Positions 18,567 through 26,972 of a DNA stretch of 48,965 bases are shown one piece after another. Position numbers and translations under genes: made by a program. Location: assembly GCA_945895265.1 (NCBI GenBank), contig CAMDEF010000028.1, forward strand, positions 1-48,965, written 5' to 3'. The stretch comes from Bordetella parapertussis. Lineage in GTDB: Bacteria > Pseudomonadota > Gammaproteobacteria > Burkholderiales > Burkholderiaceae_B. The notes beneath the pieces are model-generated. The model saw only the letters and a program-made list of their open reading frames with translations. It was not told the origin of the DNA and ran no database searches. Each line of letters begins with the position of its first letter. The first letter of the stretch is position 1.

Positions 18567-19556
18567 TTAATTGCCTGTTAAGCGCTTCACAAACGAGGCT
18601 GCGTAAGAGGGCGAGCGAAACTGCAGAATCGGGTCGTCTGTGGGGGCAATGCCATCGGCCATCACCAAAGGATCGAAGTTAATCTTTTCACAGTCTGCAC
18701 CTTTTTGTAGTGTCGCCGAGGTCAGCGTCAGCACGCCCGCTTGAATTGTTTTACGCTCGGCAGGCCAATAAATGGTTGGGTTGGTTTGCACGTCCGAGTC
18801 CTGACCAATCGTCAGCATCATGTTCCAACGAACCGGTCCTTTTTTTGTTTTGGCGATCAGATCGTCATCCAAGAAGCGGGCGGGCATCGTACCCATCTCT
18901 GCATCGGTCAGGCGCTTGACACCGTCTTCAGGAACAAAGTGCCAACGCACCAAAGTGGTTTGATTGTTGGCGTTGATAAATTTAAAGGTGTGAATACTAA
19001 AAAAATCAATGTTGGCGTAACTCACCGGCGGATTATTTTTAGCCATGAACTCGCCTAGCGGCTTGGCATCGGGGTGAGTCTCTCTAAATTGCTTTTGTTT
19101 TTCTGGATCAGGCTTACCCGTTGCTGGATCGGCCATGTTCGACAGCAACGCGTTGTAAAACGTTTGAGGCGTCGCTGCACCAAACACCGGGACGTTCAAC
19201 ATAGTGAAGTGATGGATACTGTTGCCCGGCAACTTAAATTGCAACGCTAAGCCACGCGGATTTTTAGTCGCGTCTGGCGCTTTAGGATTGCCGCCTGCCA
19301 AAGAAAAGCGACCGATGACCGGAATGGTTGCGCCCGAAAACAACGCCGAGCGCGTAAAAGCCTGAACATCTTTTGTGCCGACAAACGAGCCACCAACGCA
19401 AATGCCAATGATGTGGTTGCGCCGCTCACCTGGATGCACACCACTCAGTTTTTCAAGCGCGCTCACAACCTGGTCTGCCGTAGGCGCTTGTTGGGCCGTT
19501 GCGTTGAAGGTGCAGAATATAGCGGCCATCGCCATTGACAATATTTTTGAGTTCAT
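18567..19556 (-). CDS. Periplasmic catalase-family haem peroxidase (SrpA-like)
   Basis: Small catalase-related haem protein with a signal peptide (cleaved near NATAQQ, residue 22), so probably periplasmic. It retains the catalase fold signatures: distal histidine at about 48 in [14 protein letters not shown], then [18 protein letters not shown] and NPRGLALQF, and the C-terminal proximal tyrosine at 318 in [13 protein letters not shown]. At 329 residues it is a 'mini-catalase', a group reported to act mainly as peroxidases rather than true catalases. It lies downstream of nothing in its strand except trhO, 33 bases away, and diverges from the dioxygenase gene at 19730. Confidence 0.92.
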   Translation of the reverse strand: MNSKILSMAMAAIFCTFNATAQQAPTADQVVSALEKLSGVHPGERRNHIIGICVGGSFVGTKDVQAFTRSALFSGATIPVIGRFSLAGGNPKAPDATKNPRGLALQFKLPGNSIHHFTMLNVPVFGAATPQTFYNALLSNMADPATGKPDPEKQKQFRETHPDAKPLGEFMAKNNPPVSYANIDFFSIHTFKFINANNQTTLVRWHFVPEDGVKRLTDAEMGTMPARFLDDDLIAKTKKGPVRWNMMLTIGQDSDVQTNPTIYWPAERKTIQAGVLTLTSATLQKGADCEKINFDPLVMADGIAPTDDPILQFRSPSYAASFVKRLTGN

Positions 19557-19729
19557 CGGGTGCGGCCAAAGGTTTCAAGTTGAAGAGTTGAATTCACTAC
19601 ACTCCTCTATCTTAGATCCCTTTTGGTTGAAAAACCATCAGCCTTGACTTCCTCAAGCAAGATTTTTGCCGTTAATATTGCTTGCATAACAATGGGTGAA
19701 CCCCGAATTTGCCGACTGAGACAACGAAC

Positions 19730-20605
19730 ATGCAAATTAAACCGATTGGTAACGACTTTGCCGCCGAGGTGAGTGACCTTGATCTGCGTCAATCTCTGAC
19801 GGCAGACCAAATCCACACCATTAACCGTACGATGGATCGTTATGCGGTTGTCGTGTTTCCCAAACAAGAGCTAGACGACGATCAACAGGTTGCTTTTGCA
19901 CGTAGCTTGGGGCCACTTGAAGAAACACGGGCGGTGGTTGATGTGCACAAGCAGCGCCTCACCTATAACCAGATGAATGACATTTCAAATCTAGATGTGG
20001 ACGGCTCAATTTTGGCCGCAGATGATCGTCGACGTATGTTCAATTTAGGCAATGCACTGTGGCATACGGATAGCAGCTTTAAAGCGACCCCAGCCAAATA
20101 CTCGATGTTGCATGCACGCGTGATTCCTCCCGAAGGCGGCAACACTGAGTTTGCCGATATGCGCGCGGCATGGGATCGCCTGCCTGAAAAGACCAAAGCA
20201 CAGATCGAGCCACTAATCTGTGACCACTCTTTAATTTACTCACGCGCGCAACTCGGTTTTGACGCGTTCAATGAACAAGAGAAGCTGAATTATGCGCCGG
20301 TGCCTCAGCGTTTGGTACGTAAACACCCAGGCTCAGGGCGCAAATCTGTTTATCTAGCGTCGCATATCGGTGTCGTACACGGGATGCCGCGCCCCGAGGG
20401 CATGATACTGATTCGCGATCTGATCGAAGAGGCCACCAGGCGCGAGTTTGTCTACAGCCATGTTTGGAGCCAATTCGATCTGGTCATGTGGGATAACCGC
20501 TGCACCATGCATCGTGCGCGCCCTTACGATGACAAAATCTACAAACGCGACATGCGTCGCATGACCTTAACGGATAGCGCACCGACGCTCGAGCAGCCGT
20601 TTTAA
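19730..20605 (+). CDS. TauD/TfdA family Fe(II)/2-oxoglutarate dioxygenase
   Basis: Cytosolic non-haem iron dioxygenase that couples oxidative decarboxylation of 2-oxoglutarate to substrate hydroxylation. The metal triad is present: H112 and D114 in LWHTDSSF, and the distal His in CTMHRARPYDD near residue 262, followed by the 2-oxoglutarate-binding Arg in KRDMRRMTL. I use the ATG at 19730; the TTG seven codons earlier adds little. The length of 291 is typical. It is followed after 22 bases by a TauE-type exporter, so the pair likely forms an operon. Substrates of this family include taurine, other sulfonates and aryloxyacids; which applies is unknown. Confidence 0.93.
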   Translation: MQIKPIGNDFAAEVSDLDLRQSLTADQIHTINRTMDRYAVVVFPKQELDDDQQVAFARSLGPLEETRAVVDVHKQRLTYNQMNDISNLDVDGSILAADDRRRMFNLGNALWHTDSSFKATPAKYSMLHARVIPPEGGNTEFADMRAAWDRLPEKTKAQIEPLICDHSLIYSRAQLGFDAFNEQEKLNYAPVPQRLVRKHPGSGRKSVYLASHIGVVHGMPRPEGMILIRDLIEEATRREFVYSHVWSQFDLVMWDNRCTMHRARPYDDKIYKRDMRRMTLTDSAPTLEQPF

Positions 20606-20627
20606 ATATTCGTTCTGAACACGTCTG

Positions 20628-21371
20628 ATGACGGATCTCGTTCTCAGTATTTTGATTCTCGGATCCCTAGGTCTGGTTGCAGGCGTGATGGGCGGGGTGA
20701 TTGGCTTTGGCACGACTATCATCCTGATGCCTGCCCTGGTTCATTTCTACGGCCCTGTTCAAACGGTATCGATTATTGCCATCACCGCCACGATCGCCAA
20801 CTTCTCGCGAGTTATCTTGTGGTGGAGTGAAACGAACTGGAAAGTGTGTTTGGTGTACAGCCTCACCGCGATCCCTGCAGTGGCCCTAGGCGCCAACACG
20901 CTAGTTTTACTGAATGGCACCCTCATTGAAGCCATACTCGGCATCTTTCTGATTGCCTTGATCCCGATTCGTCGCTGGCTGCGACGCCAAGCTTTCAAGA
21001 TCACGCTCTGGCACATGAGTGTAGTGGGTGCAGCAATTGGATATTTAACCGGGATTGTAGCCACGACAGGCGCCATCAACACACCTTTTTTTCTAGCCTT
21101 CGGTTTAGTCAAAGGCGCCTATCTCGGCACCGAAGCCGCTAGCTCTTTGTTTATGCTCATTGCAAAAATATTTGTTTTTCAACAACTCGGCGTGCTTGAT
21201 GTTTTAGCCATCACTCGGGGCCTGATGCTTGGTGTTTGCGTGATGGCTGGCTCGATTCTTTCAAAAAGAATTGTCTTGGCGCTACCTGAAAAACGTTTCA
21301 TGCAACTCATGGAGAGTGTGATGCTCATTTCAGGGCTGAGCATTCTGGGCCAATGCCTGTACAGCCAATAA
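20628..21371 (+). CDS. TauE/SafE family anion exporter
   Basis: Inner-membrane protein of 247 residues with about eight hydrophobic segments, starting with the family-typical GLVAGVMGGVIGFGTTIILMPAL and a second-half counterpart AIGYLTGIVATTGAINTPFFLAFG. Members export sulfite or related organic anions. Position directly behind the TauD-type dioxygenase fits release of sulfite from a sulfonate, but TauE homologues also occur with other pathways. It converges with the transketolase gene at 21435. Confidence 0.88.
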   Translation: MTDLVLSILILGSLGLVAGVMGGVIGFGTTIILMPALVHFYGPVQTVSIIAITATIANFSRVILWWSETNWKVCLVYSLTAIPAVALGANTLVLLNGTLIEAILGIFLIALIPIRRWLRRQAFKITLWHMSVVGAAIGYLTGIVATTGAINTPFFLAFGLVKGAYLGTEAASSLFMLIAKIFVFQQLGVLDVLAITRGLMLGVCVMAGSILSKRIVLALPEKRFMQLMESVMLISGLSILGQCLYSQ

Positions 21372-21434
21372 GCATCGTTTACATTCGCAACGTCATTGCC
21401 GACACAAATACAAACAACAGCAAGATACCAATCG

Positions 21435-22442
21435 CTACAACAGCTTCTTAATAAAAGACACAATCGCCGCGGTTGAAATGCCGTACCGATCATGTAAGGT
21501 TGGCAAAGCACCCGCCGCTAAAAATTCATCAGGTAACGCAATTTGGTGGTAGTTTGGAGCCATTCTTGCACGCAACACACAGGCAGCAATCGCTTCACCT
21601 AACCCACCGATCCGTGTGTGATTCTCAGCCACAATCACTAAGCGTGAACCGCGACCAATTTCTTTGAGAATCGTTGCCTCATCTAAGGGTTTGATGGTTG
21701 GTACGTGCAGAACTGCAACATCTGCCGAGCCCCCAGCCATCTCTTTTGCGACCTCGAGCGCCCGCATTGTCATGATGCCGCTAGAAATAATCAGAACATC
21801 CTTACCATCGCGTATCAGTTGCGCCTGACCTAGTTTGAATTTGTAGTCGTACTCATCGAGCACTAACGGCACCTGTCCGCGCAATAGACGCATATACACA
21901 GGGCCGTCGTGCGCCACAACCGCCGGCACCATTTGTTCAATCTCCAGGGCATCGCACGGATCAATGACCGTCATACCCGGAATCGCCCGCATCATCGCTA
22001 AGTCTTCTGTCGCCTGGTGGCTAGGACCGTAGCCCGAGGTCAGGCCAGGCAGAGCACAGGCAATTTTCACATTTAAATTTTCTTCTGCAATGACTTGATG
22101 AATAAAGTCGTAGGCTCGCCGCGTTGCAAAGACCGCATAGGTTGTGGCAAAAGGAATCAAACCTTCTTTGGCCATTCCCCCAGCGGCGCCCATCAAAAGC
22201 TGCTCGGCCATTCCCATTTGAAAAAACCGCTCTGGGTAGGCCTGCGCAAAAATATGTAAGTCGGTGTATTTAGCTAAATCTGCCGTCAGGCCCACAATCT
22301 CTGGGCGACTTTCGGCGAGCTCGACAAGCGCCTTGCCAAAAGGCGCTGCACGTACCCGCTGCCCTTCAGCGGCGATCGAAGCAATCATGGCCGAGGTTGT
22401 CAGTTTAGGTTTAGTCACTGCAGTGTTGATGGGCGCACTCAT
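21435..22442 (-). CDS. Transketolase, C-terminal (pyrimidine-binding) subunit
   Basis: C-terminal half of a split transketolase, a thiamine diphosphate enzyme transferring two-carbon units. Motifs: FGKALVELAESRPEIVGLTADLAKYT, then FFQMGMAEQLLMGAAGGMAKEG with the catalytic Glu that activates the cofactor, then FATTYAVFATRRAYDFI, and PGLTSGYGPSHQATEDLAMMRA. The start at 22442 overlaps the preceding subunit by 4 bases (ATGA), so the first 17 codons of the longer frame are discarded. The length is 335, normal for this form. The pair plus the upstream SDR suggests a sugar or keto-sugar pathway. Confidence 0.95.
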   Translation of the reverse strand: MSAPINTAVTKPKLTTSAMIASIAAEGQRVRAAPFGKALVELAESRPEIVGLTADLAKYTDLHIFAQAYPERFFQMGMAEQLLMGAAGGMAKEGLIPFATTYAVFATRRAYDFIHQVIAEENLNVKIACALPGLTSGYGPSHQATEDLAMMRAIPGMTVIDPCDALEIEQMVPAVVAHDGPVYMRLLRGQVPLVLDEYDYKFKLGQAQLIRDGKDVLIISSGIMTMRALEVAKEMAGGSADVAVLHVPTIKPLDEATILKEIGRGSRLVIVAENHTRIGGLGEAIAACVLRARMAPNYHQIALPDEFLAAGALPTLHDRYGISTAAIVSFIKKLL

Positions 22443-23281
22443 TGAGCACCTCCTTGATAGCTTGCATCGAGTTCGGCGATCGCTTGAGCCCATTCATTGG
22501 CTTCAACGCGAATAAAGTGATTCTTTTCACGCGCTTCTAAAAAAGACACTCCTTTACCCATCTTGGTATCGAGCAAGATGACACGCGGCTGTGGTGCCGC
22601 TAAAGAACGTGCCGTATTAAACGCGGCTAAGACAGCGGGCAGATCATTACCGTTGACGCGCTGCACGTGCCAGCCAAAGGCCGCCCACTTATCTGACAAG
22701 GGCTCAAAGGGTAAAACCTCACTTGAGTGCCCGTCTGCCTGTTGGTTATTGATATCAACCAAGCAGATTAAATTTGCGAGTTTGTGTGACGACGCAGCGA
22801 GAGCCGCCTCCCAAGTCGAGCCTTCATCAAGCTCACCATCTGACATCGAGTTGTAAACAAAAGCGGGATTACGCTTGTGTCGCAAAGCGAGTGCCATACC
22901 AACACCGATCGGTAACCCCTGTCCAAGCGACCCCCCAGAGATCTCCATCCCGGGCGTGTAGCTTGCCATGCCCGACATTGGTAGACGGCTCTCGTCACAG
23001 CCATAGGTTTCAAGCTCGTCTTCACTCAAAATGCCTGCGTTGATCAATGCAGAATAGAACGCAATCGCATAGTGACCATGCGAGAGCAAGAAGCGATCCC
23101 GCTGCTCCCACTCAGGTTCACCGATTTTGAATTTCAACGCGTGTCCATAGGCAACGGCCAACATGTCGGCGATGCCTAAGGCCTGACCGATATAACCTTG
23201 CCCCTGCACTTCTCCCATCCGTAGCGCCAAGCGACGAATACGGTAGGCGTGTTCTTTTAACTGATTTAAATCTGCACTCAT
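22439..23281 (-). CDS. Transketolase, N-terminal (thiamine diphosphate-binding) subunit
   Basis: N-terminal half of the split transketolase, 280 residues. It shows the family opening (YRIRRLALRMGEVQGQGYIGQALG), the substrate histidine in SHGHYAIAFYSAL, GSLGQGLPIGVGMAL, and the thiamine diphosphate motif SDGELDEGSTWEA ... DINNQQADG, in which the usual GDGE is SDGE. AAGAGG precedes the ATG. Upstream, three near-repeats carrying AAGAGGT separate it from the SDR gene. It is co-transcribed with the C-terminal subunit. Confidence 0.95.
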   Translation of the reverse strand: MSADLNQLKEHAYRIRRLALRMGEVQGQGYIGQALGIADMLAVAYGHALKFKIGEPEWEQRDRFLLSHGHYAIAFYSALINAGILSEDELETYGCDESRLPMSGMASYTPGMEISGGSLGQGLPIGVGMALALRHKRNPAFVYNSMSDGELDEGSTWEAALAASSHKLANLICLVDINNQQADGHSSEVLPFEPLSDKWAAFGWHVQRVNGNDLPAVLAAFNTARSLAAPQPRVILLDTKMGKGVSFLEAREKNHFIRVEANEWAQAIAELDASYQGGAQ

Positions 23282-23297
23282 CGCTTTTGCCTCTTCA

Positions 23298-23346
23298 CCA
23301 TGTATACCTCTTAGCCGCGATTACCTCTTGGCCGTTATGACCTCTT
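23298..23346 (-). repeat. Three 17-bp near-repeats upstream of the transketolase N-subunit
   Basis: Between the SDR stop and the transketolase start the plus strand shows TACCTCTTAGCCGCGAT, TACCTCTTGGCCGTTAT and GACCTCTTACCCGTGAA in tandem. Read on the coding strand, each carries AAGAGGT, which resembles a ribosome binding site. They may be a slipped duplication with no role. Confidence 0.5.
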
Positions 23347-24097
23347 ACCCGTGAATCAACATACCACCGTTGACATCTAATGCAATCCCCGTGAGGTAGC
23401 TCGACAAATCCGACGCTAAATACAGAGCGGCATTGGCGACGTCGCTCGCTTGGCCCAAACGATTCAACGGGATACCTTTCAAAATTTCAACACGCAACGC
23501 ATCGGTCATCATTCCGCCCGTAATATCGGTCTCAATCAAACCAGGCGTGATGCAATTGACACGAATATTGTCTGGTCCGAGTTCACGCGCCATTGCTTTG
23601 GCCAGACCGAGTACCCCGCCTTTCGCTGCCGAGTAATGAGGCCCGCCAAAAATACCACCACCACGCTGCGCCGATACCGACGACAAGCAAACAATCGACC
23701 CCGAGCGACGTTGACGCATGTGGGGAATCACTGCCTGGCTCATGTAAAGAGTGCCACGCAACGAAACATCGGTGACCGCCTCATAGTTCTCGGGCTTGAT
23801 GTCCATGATTTTTAAGGGCTGAGTAATGCCAGCGTTATTCACCAAGATATCAATCTGACCAAAAGCAGTCAGTATCTGCTGCGCCGCAGCATCACACTCA
23901 GATTTCTTAGTCACATCGCATTTCAGGCCTAGATGCTGCGCCCCAATATCCGCCGCAGCACCTTGCGCTGCCGCCAAATCAAGATCCAAAATCACAATCG
24001 AAGCACCTTGCGCGGCAAACACACGCGCCGTGGCTTTACCGATTCCTCTGAGCGAAGCGGCACCCGTAATCACGGCAACTTTACTTTTAAGCAACAC
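23345..24097 (-). CDS. Short-chain dehydrogenase/reductase
   Basis: Classical SDR, about 250 residues. Cofactor motif TGAASLRGIGKA (TGxxxGxG with an inserted residue), NNAG at the NNAGITQP position, catalytic Ser in LSSVSAQRGG, and YSAAKGG as the YxxxK pair; PGLIETDITGGM follows. I propose a GTG start at 24097 because GGAG stands 6 bases upstream and the protein then begins MLLKSKVAVITGA, typical for the family. ATG codons at 24109 and 24136 lack ribosome sites. It lies 63 bases upstream of the transketolase pair and probably shares their transcript. Confidence 0.92.
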   Translation of the reverse strand: MLLKSKVAVITGAASLRGIGKATARVFAAQGASIVILDLDLAAAQGAAADIGAQHLGLKCDVTKKSECDAAAQQILTAFGQIDILVNNAGITQPLKIMDIKPENYEAVTDVSLRGTLYMSQAVIPHMRQRRSGSIVCLSSVSAQRGGGIFGGPHYSAAKGGVLGLAKAMARELGPDNIRVNCITPGLIETDITGGMMTDALRVEILKGIPLNRLGQASDVANAALYLASDLSSYLTGIALDVNGGMLIHG

Positions 24098-24200
24098 AGA
24101 GTTCTCCATATCGTTCAAAATCTTTACCGACTTCATTCAAAAAACTGCAGCTAGTATTATCTGAAACATATTTGTGAACAAGCCGAGACGTCGATCCGTA

Positions 24201-24827
24201 CTATTTCAACGCCACCGCAAAACCGCGTTGCACCGCTGGGCGCGCCATCATCGTGTCGTACCAGCGTTTCACGTTCGGAAAGTCGTTTAAATCAACTTGG
24301 TGGCGTTGATGGCGCCAAGCCCAACCCAAGATTGCAAAATCTGCGATCGAAATTTCGCCAGCAAAAAATGGTTGGCTCGCTAAGCGCTGATCCATCACCC
24401 CATACAGGCGGCGAGTTTCTTTCATGTAGCGGGCTAAACCATAACGTTTATCGTCTTCGTTCGACAAGCCTAAAAAGTGATGGACTTGCCCTGGCATTGG
24501 CCCAAAGCCTGCCATTTGAAACATCAACCACTCAAACACTGCAATACGCGCGCGCGGTTCGGTCGGTAAAAACTTACCGGTTTTTTCAGCCAAGTAGATC
24601 AGGATCGCCCCTGACTCAAACACACTAACTGGTTTAGCGTCAGGGCCCTCGGTATCCAAGATCGCCGGGATTTTGTTGTTGGGGCTAAGTGTTAAAAAAT
24701 CAGGCTTGAATTGTTCGTCTTTTGTAATGTCAACGGTGTGCACGGTGTAAGGCAGCCCCATCTCTTCGAGGGCAACCGATATCTTGCGGCCGTTAGGGGT
24801 ATCAAAGGTGTGTAATTGAATCGTCAT
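24201..24827 (-). CDS. Glutathione transferase family protein (Nu-class/YfcG-like)
   Basis: Soluble glutathione transferase-fold protein, 208 residues. The thioredoxin-like N-terminal domain begins TIQLHTFDTPNGRKISVALEEMGLPY, with TPNGRK typical of the YfcG/YghU (Nu-class) group, whose members act as glutathione disulfide reductases using a Thr/Asn pair instead of Tyr/Cys. LSPNNKIPAI and FESGAILIYLAEKTGKFLP follow, then the helical domain ending with FPNVKRWYDTMMARPAVQRG. It is a single gene; it may belong to the same leftward unit as the SDR, 65-100 bases away. Its physiological partner is unknown. Confidence 0.92.
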   Translation of the reverse strand: MTIQLHTFDTPNGRKISVALEEMGLPYTVHTVDITKDEQFKPDFLTLSPNNKIPAILDTEGPDAKPVSVFESGAILIYLAEKTGKFLPTEPRARIAVFEWLMFQMAGFGPMPGQVHHFLGLSNEDDKRYGLARYMKETRRLYGVMDQRLASQPFFAGEISIADFAILGWAWRHQRHQVDLNDFPNVKRWYDTMMARPAVQRGFAVALK

Positions 24828-24884
24828 TGCGTCACGCCGAGGGGTTGAAGAGTTAGAACAATACGCGCTGTCAGGTTGGCGTTA

Positions 24885-25313
24885 TTACAATTTATACGCC
24901 TGGCGTCCGATCAGCTTCCACTCACCGCCTTCAAGACGAAACACGTACATGATGTCTAGTTCAACGTGTCCGGGCTTACCGCCCGAATTCGTATCGCCCG
25001 ACAAATGATTGCGCACAATCGCAGTGTCACCCATCATCGCGATTTTTTGATTTGAAATTTCAATTTTGACGAACACAGAACGACGCTCAACCAAAGACGA
25101 AACAAATTCAGCTTTAGTCTCAAGCCGCCCGTTCGAATGACCGTAACTTAACTGCGCACCGGTGATTGCATTAAGTTTTTGCGCATCGGCTGAAAGAATG
25201 GCTGCGTTCAACGCGTCCATCGCTTTGGCCACATCCGCTTCAGTGGCCTGCTGTGCAAAAGCACTCGAACAAGCCAATACAAAACAAGTCAAAAATTGAA
25301 AAAAACGAGTCAT
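24885..25313 (-). CDS. Secreted NTF2-like (SnoaL/DUF4440-type) protein
   Basis: A 142-residue protein with a signal peptide (LACSSAFAQQ, cut near residue 21) and an NTF2-like cone-fold domain: AMDALNAAILSADAQKLNAITGAQLSYGHSNG in the first half and LDIMYVFRLEGGEWKLIGRQ at the end. Such domains bind or convert small hydrophobic ligands but have no common activity. GGGGA precedes the ATG. It is 57 bases upstream of the glutathione transferase gene on the same strand. Function unknown. Confidence 0.82.
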   Translation of the reverse strand: MTRFFQFLTCFVLACSSAFAQQATEADVAKAMDALNAAILSADAQKLNAITGAQLSYGHSNGRLETKAEFVSSLVERRSVFVKIEISNQKIAMMGDTAIVRNHLSGDTNSGGKPGHVELDIMYVFRLEGGEWKLIGRQAYKL

Positions 25314-25523
25314 GATAGTCCCCTGTAAATATTATGATTATTTGTAGGCTATTTATAGTCGATAAGTCGCACTTCCGGACAGTAGTTTTTGCGAGCGCAG
25401 TCGGCGCACATAGAGTCGCACCAAAATTTGTAACAACTTTAGTTACAAAAAAGTTGGATGAAAGGCCCTAAATACGTAGTTTTGCGTGTTGCCCTGCGTG
25501 GCTGAACTCTCTATCATTTGCCT

Positions 25524-25733
25524 ATGGAAAAACGCCTCACAATCTTAGAAGTCTTAACCGAGCAAAATCAGAAATCGATCGACCGCCTTGATCGCTCGCT
25601 CGAGCGTCTTGATCGCTCGATTGCCGATCTACGTACGGATGTTGATCGAAAATTCAATTGGATAATCGGGGTTCAAGTAGGCAGCCTACTTGCGATGATT
25701 GGCTTTATGGCCAAGTTGGCGCGTTTCTTTTGA
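25524..25733 (+). CDS. Small coiled-coil membrane-anchored protein (copy 1)
   Basis: A 69-residue protein of unknown function: a short N-terminus MEKRLTILEVLTEQNQKS, a charged heptad-like coiled coil (DRLDRSLERLDRSIADLRTD), and one C-terminal membrane segment (WIIGVQVGSLLAMIGFMAKL). It is a tandem paralogue of the next gene, 8 bases downstream. The architecture, cytosolic coiled coil plus tail anchor, resembles small oligomerising membrane proteins such as phage XhlA-like ones, but I cannot assign a family. The ATG at 25524 is used because the second copy starts at the same residue. Confidence 0.7.
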   Translation: MEKRLTILEVLTEQNQKSIDRLDRSLERLDRSIADLRTDVDRKFNWIIGVQVGSLLAMIGFMAKLARFF

Positions 25734-25741
25734 GTACACAC

Positions 25742-25993
25742 ATGGAAAAACGCCTCACAATTTTAGAAGTTTTAGCCGACCAAAATCAAAAGTCGCTTGA
25801 TCGGCTTGACCGCTCGATTTCCGATCTGCGCTCAGATATGAATTGCAGGTTTACTGAAGTCGATCGCAGGTTTACTGAAGTCGATCGAAAATTCACTGAC
25901 GTTGATCGCAAATTTACGTGGCTAATTGGCATGCAATCCACCACGTTTATTGCGATCATCGGCATCTTTGCCAAACTTCTGAATATTTTCTAA
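25742..25993 (+). CDS. Small coiled-coil membrane-anchored protein (copy 2)
   Basis: An 83-residue paralogue of the preceding protein. The first 28 residues are nearly identical (MEKRLTILEVLADQNQKSLD), the middle is expanded by a seven-residue repeat (RFTEVDR, RFTEVDR, KFTDVDR, KFTW...), and a C-terminal membrane segment (IGMQSTTFIAIIGIFAKLL) follows. The repeat matches one heptad, so each DNA repeat unit lengthens the coiled coil by one turn pair. The start is set by homology with copy 1; an upstream in-frame extension overlaps copy 1 and is not used. Function unknown. Confidence 0.7.
   Translation: MEKRLTILEVLADQNQKSLDRLDRSISDLRSDMNCRFTEVDRRFTEVDRKFTDVDRKFTWLIGMQSTTFIAIIGIFAKLLNIF
25846..25908 (+). 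repeat. Three 21-bp tandem repeats inside the second coiled-coil gene
   Basis: Units CAGGTTTACTGAAGTCGATCG (two exact copies at 25846 and 25867) and a diverged third at 25888, plus a partial fourth. Each unit encodes one heptad, so copy-number change keeps the reading frame and alters coiled-coil length. Confidence 0.8.
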
Positions 25994-26030
25994 CCTAGCC
26001 TTGGCACGCCAAGATCCTGTGCTTGGTTCG

Positions 26031-26954
26031 CTAGGCAGAAAAATTCAATTTCAAGCCGGGGCGATCCCACTTCATTGAAACAAGCTTTCCGGTTGACGAT
26101 ACTGTAATGTAGGCGGTCATCAAGTCTGCACCACCAAAGCAGATGTTCGTCACATAGCCATCGGGTATTGGCACAGCACGTACAAACTTGCCAGCAGGCG
26201 TCACCACCGTAATCGTCCCAGTCACCAAGGTGGCCACGCAGATGTTGCCCTCTCCATCGATCCCCATGCTATCCAGACGATCGTAGTGGGTAAATTCGTA
26301 CACTAAGCGCCCGCCGTGAGGCGACGGTGCAGGCTGCTTGGCAACCTTGCCGGGGGCAACAATATCAAAAGCCCAAATCCGCGCGGTTTCTGTCTCGGCG
26401 ATATAAATCACCTTGCCATCGGGCGACATTCCAATCCCATTAGGCGCACTAATCGGATACACCATCTCAATGATCGACTTGCCATCAATGGATGCATAGT
26501 AAATACCACCATGCGCGCGCGTACGATCGTATTTTTTGCCAAAGTCGGTAAAGTAAAAGCCGCCTAGTGTGTCAAACACGAGGTCATTCGGTGCAGAAAG
26601 TTTGTGTTCGCCGCAGTGGGTGTATAACTTTTTGATCACGCCCGTTGCCAGGTCGAGCCGGTCAATCGAGCCGCCCTCATAATCGGCTGCAGGGCCCATT
26701 GAGGCAAAATGGTTAGGCAAGTACCAACTGCCACCGTTGTTGCAAATGTATATAGCCCCGTCGGGGCCGCGCGCCAGGCCATTGGGGCCACCTGGGCAGG
26801 CAATCATGTCTACGCGACCACCAGGGTAAATGCGTTGAATTCGTTGATTGCGAATTTCAGTGACTAAGACCGAGCCATCAGGCAAGGCCAATGGGCCTTC
26901 TGGAAAGCCCATGTCTGTCGCAAGTACTTTGAACTCAGGTAACTCTGTATTCAT
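26031..26954 (-). CDS. SMP-30/gluconolactonase-like beta-propeller protein (first)
   Basis: Six-bladed beta-propeller of the SMP-30/gluconolaconase/LRE family, 307 residues, no signal peptide. Visible elements: FPEGPLALPDGSVLVTEIRNQRI near the start, the metal-site region GGPNGLARGPDGAIYICNNGG, LSAPNDLVFDTLGGFYFTDFGK, and APNGIGMSPDGKVIYIAE. Members hydrolyse sugar or other lactones with a divalent metal. GGAG precedes the ATG. It is 18 bases downstream of the GMC oxidoreductase gene, so oxidation to a lactone followed by its hydrolysis is a plausible pairing. Confidence 0.92.
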   Translation of the reverse strand: MNTELPEFKVLATDMGFPEGPLALPDGSVLVTEIRNQRIQRIYPGGRVDMIACPGGPNGLARGPDGAIYICNNGGSWYLPNHFASMGPAADYEGGSIDRLDLATGVIKKLYTHCGEHKLSAPNDLVFDTLGGFYFTDFGKKYDRTRAHGGIYYASIDGKSIIEMVYPISAPNGIGMSPDGKVIYIAETETARIWAFDIVAPGKVAKQPAPSPHGGRLVYEFTHYDRLDSMGIDGEGNICVATLVTGTITVVTPAGKFVRAVPIPDGYVTNICFGGADLMTAYITVSSTGKLVSMKWDRPGLKLNFSA

Positions 26955-26972
26955 GTTTTGTCTCCAAGGATA

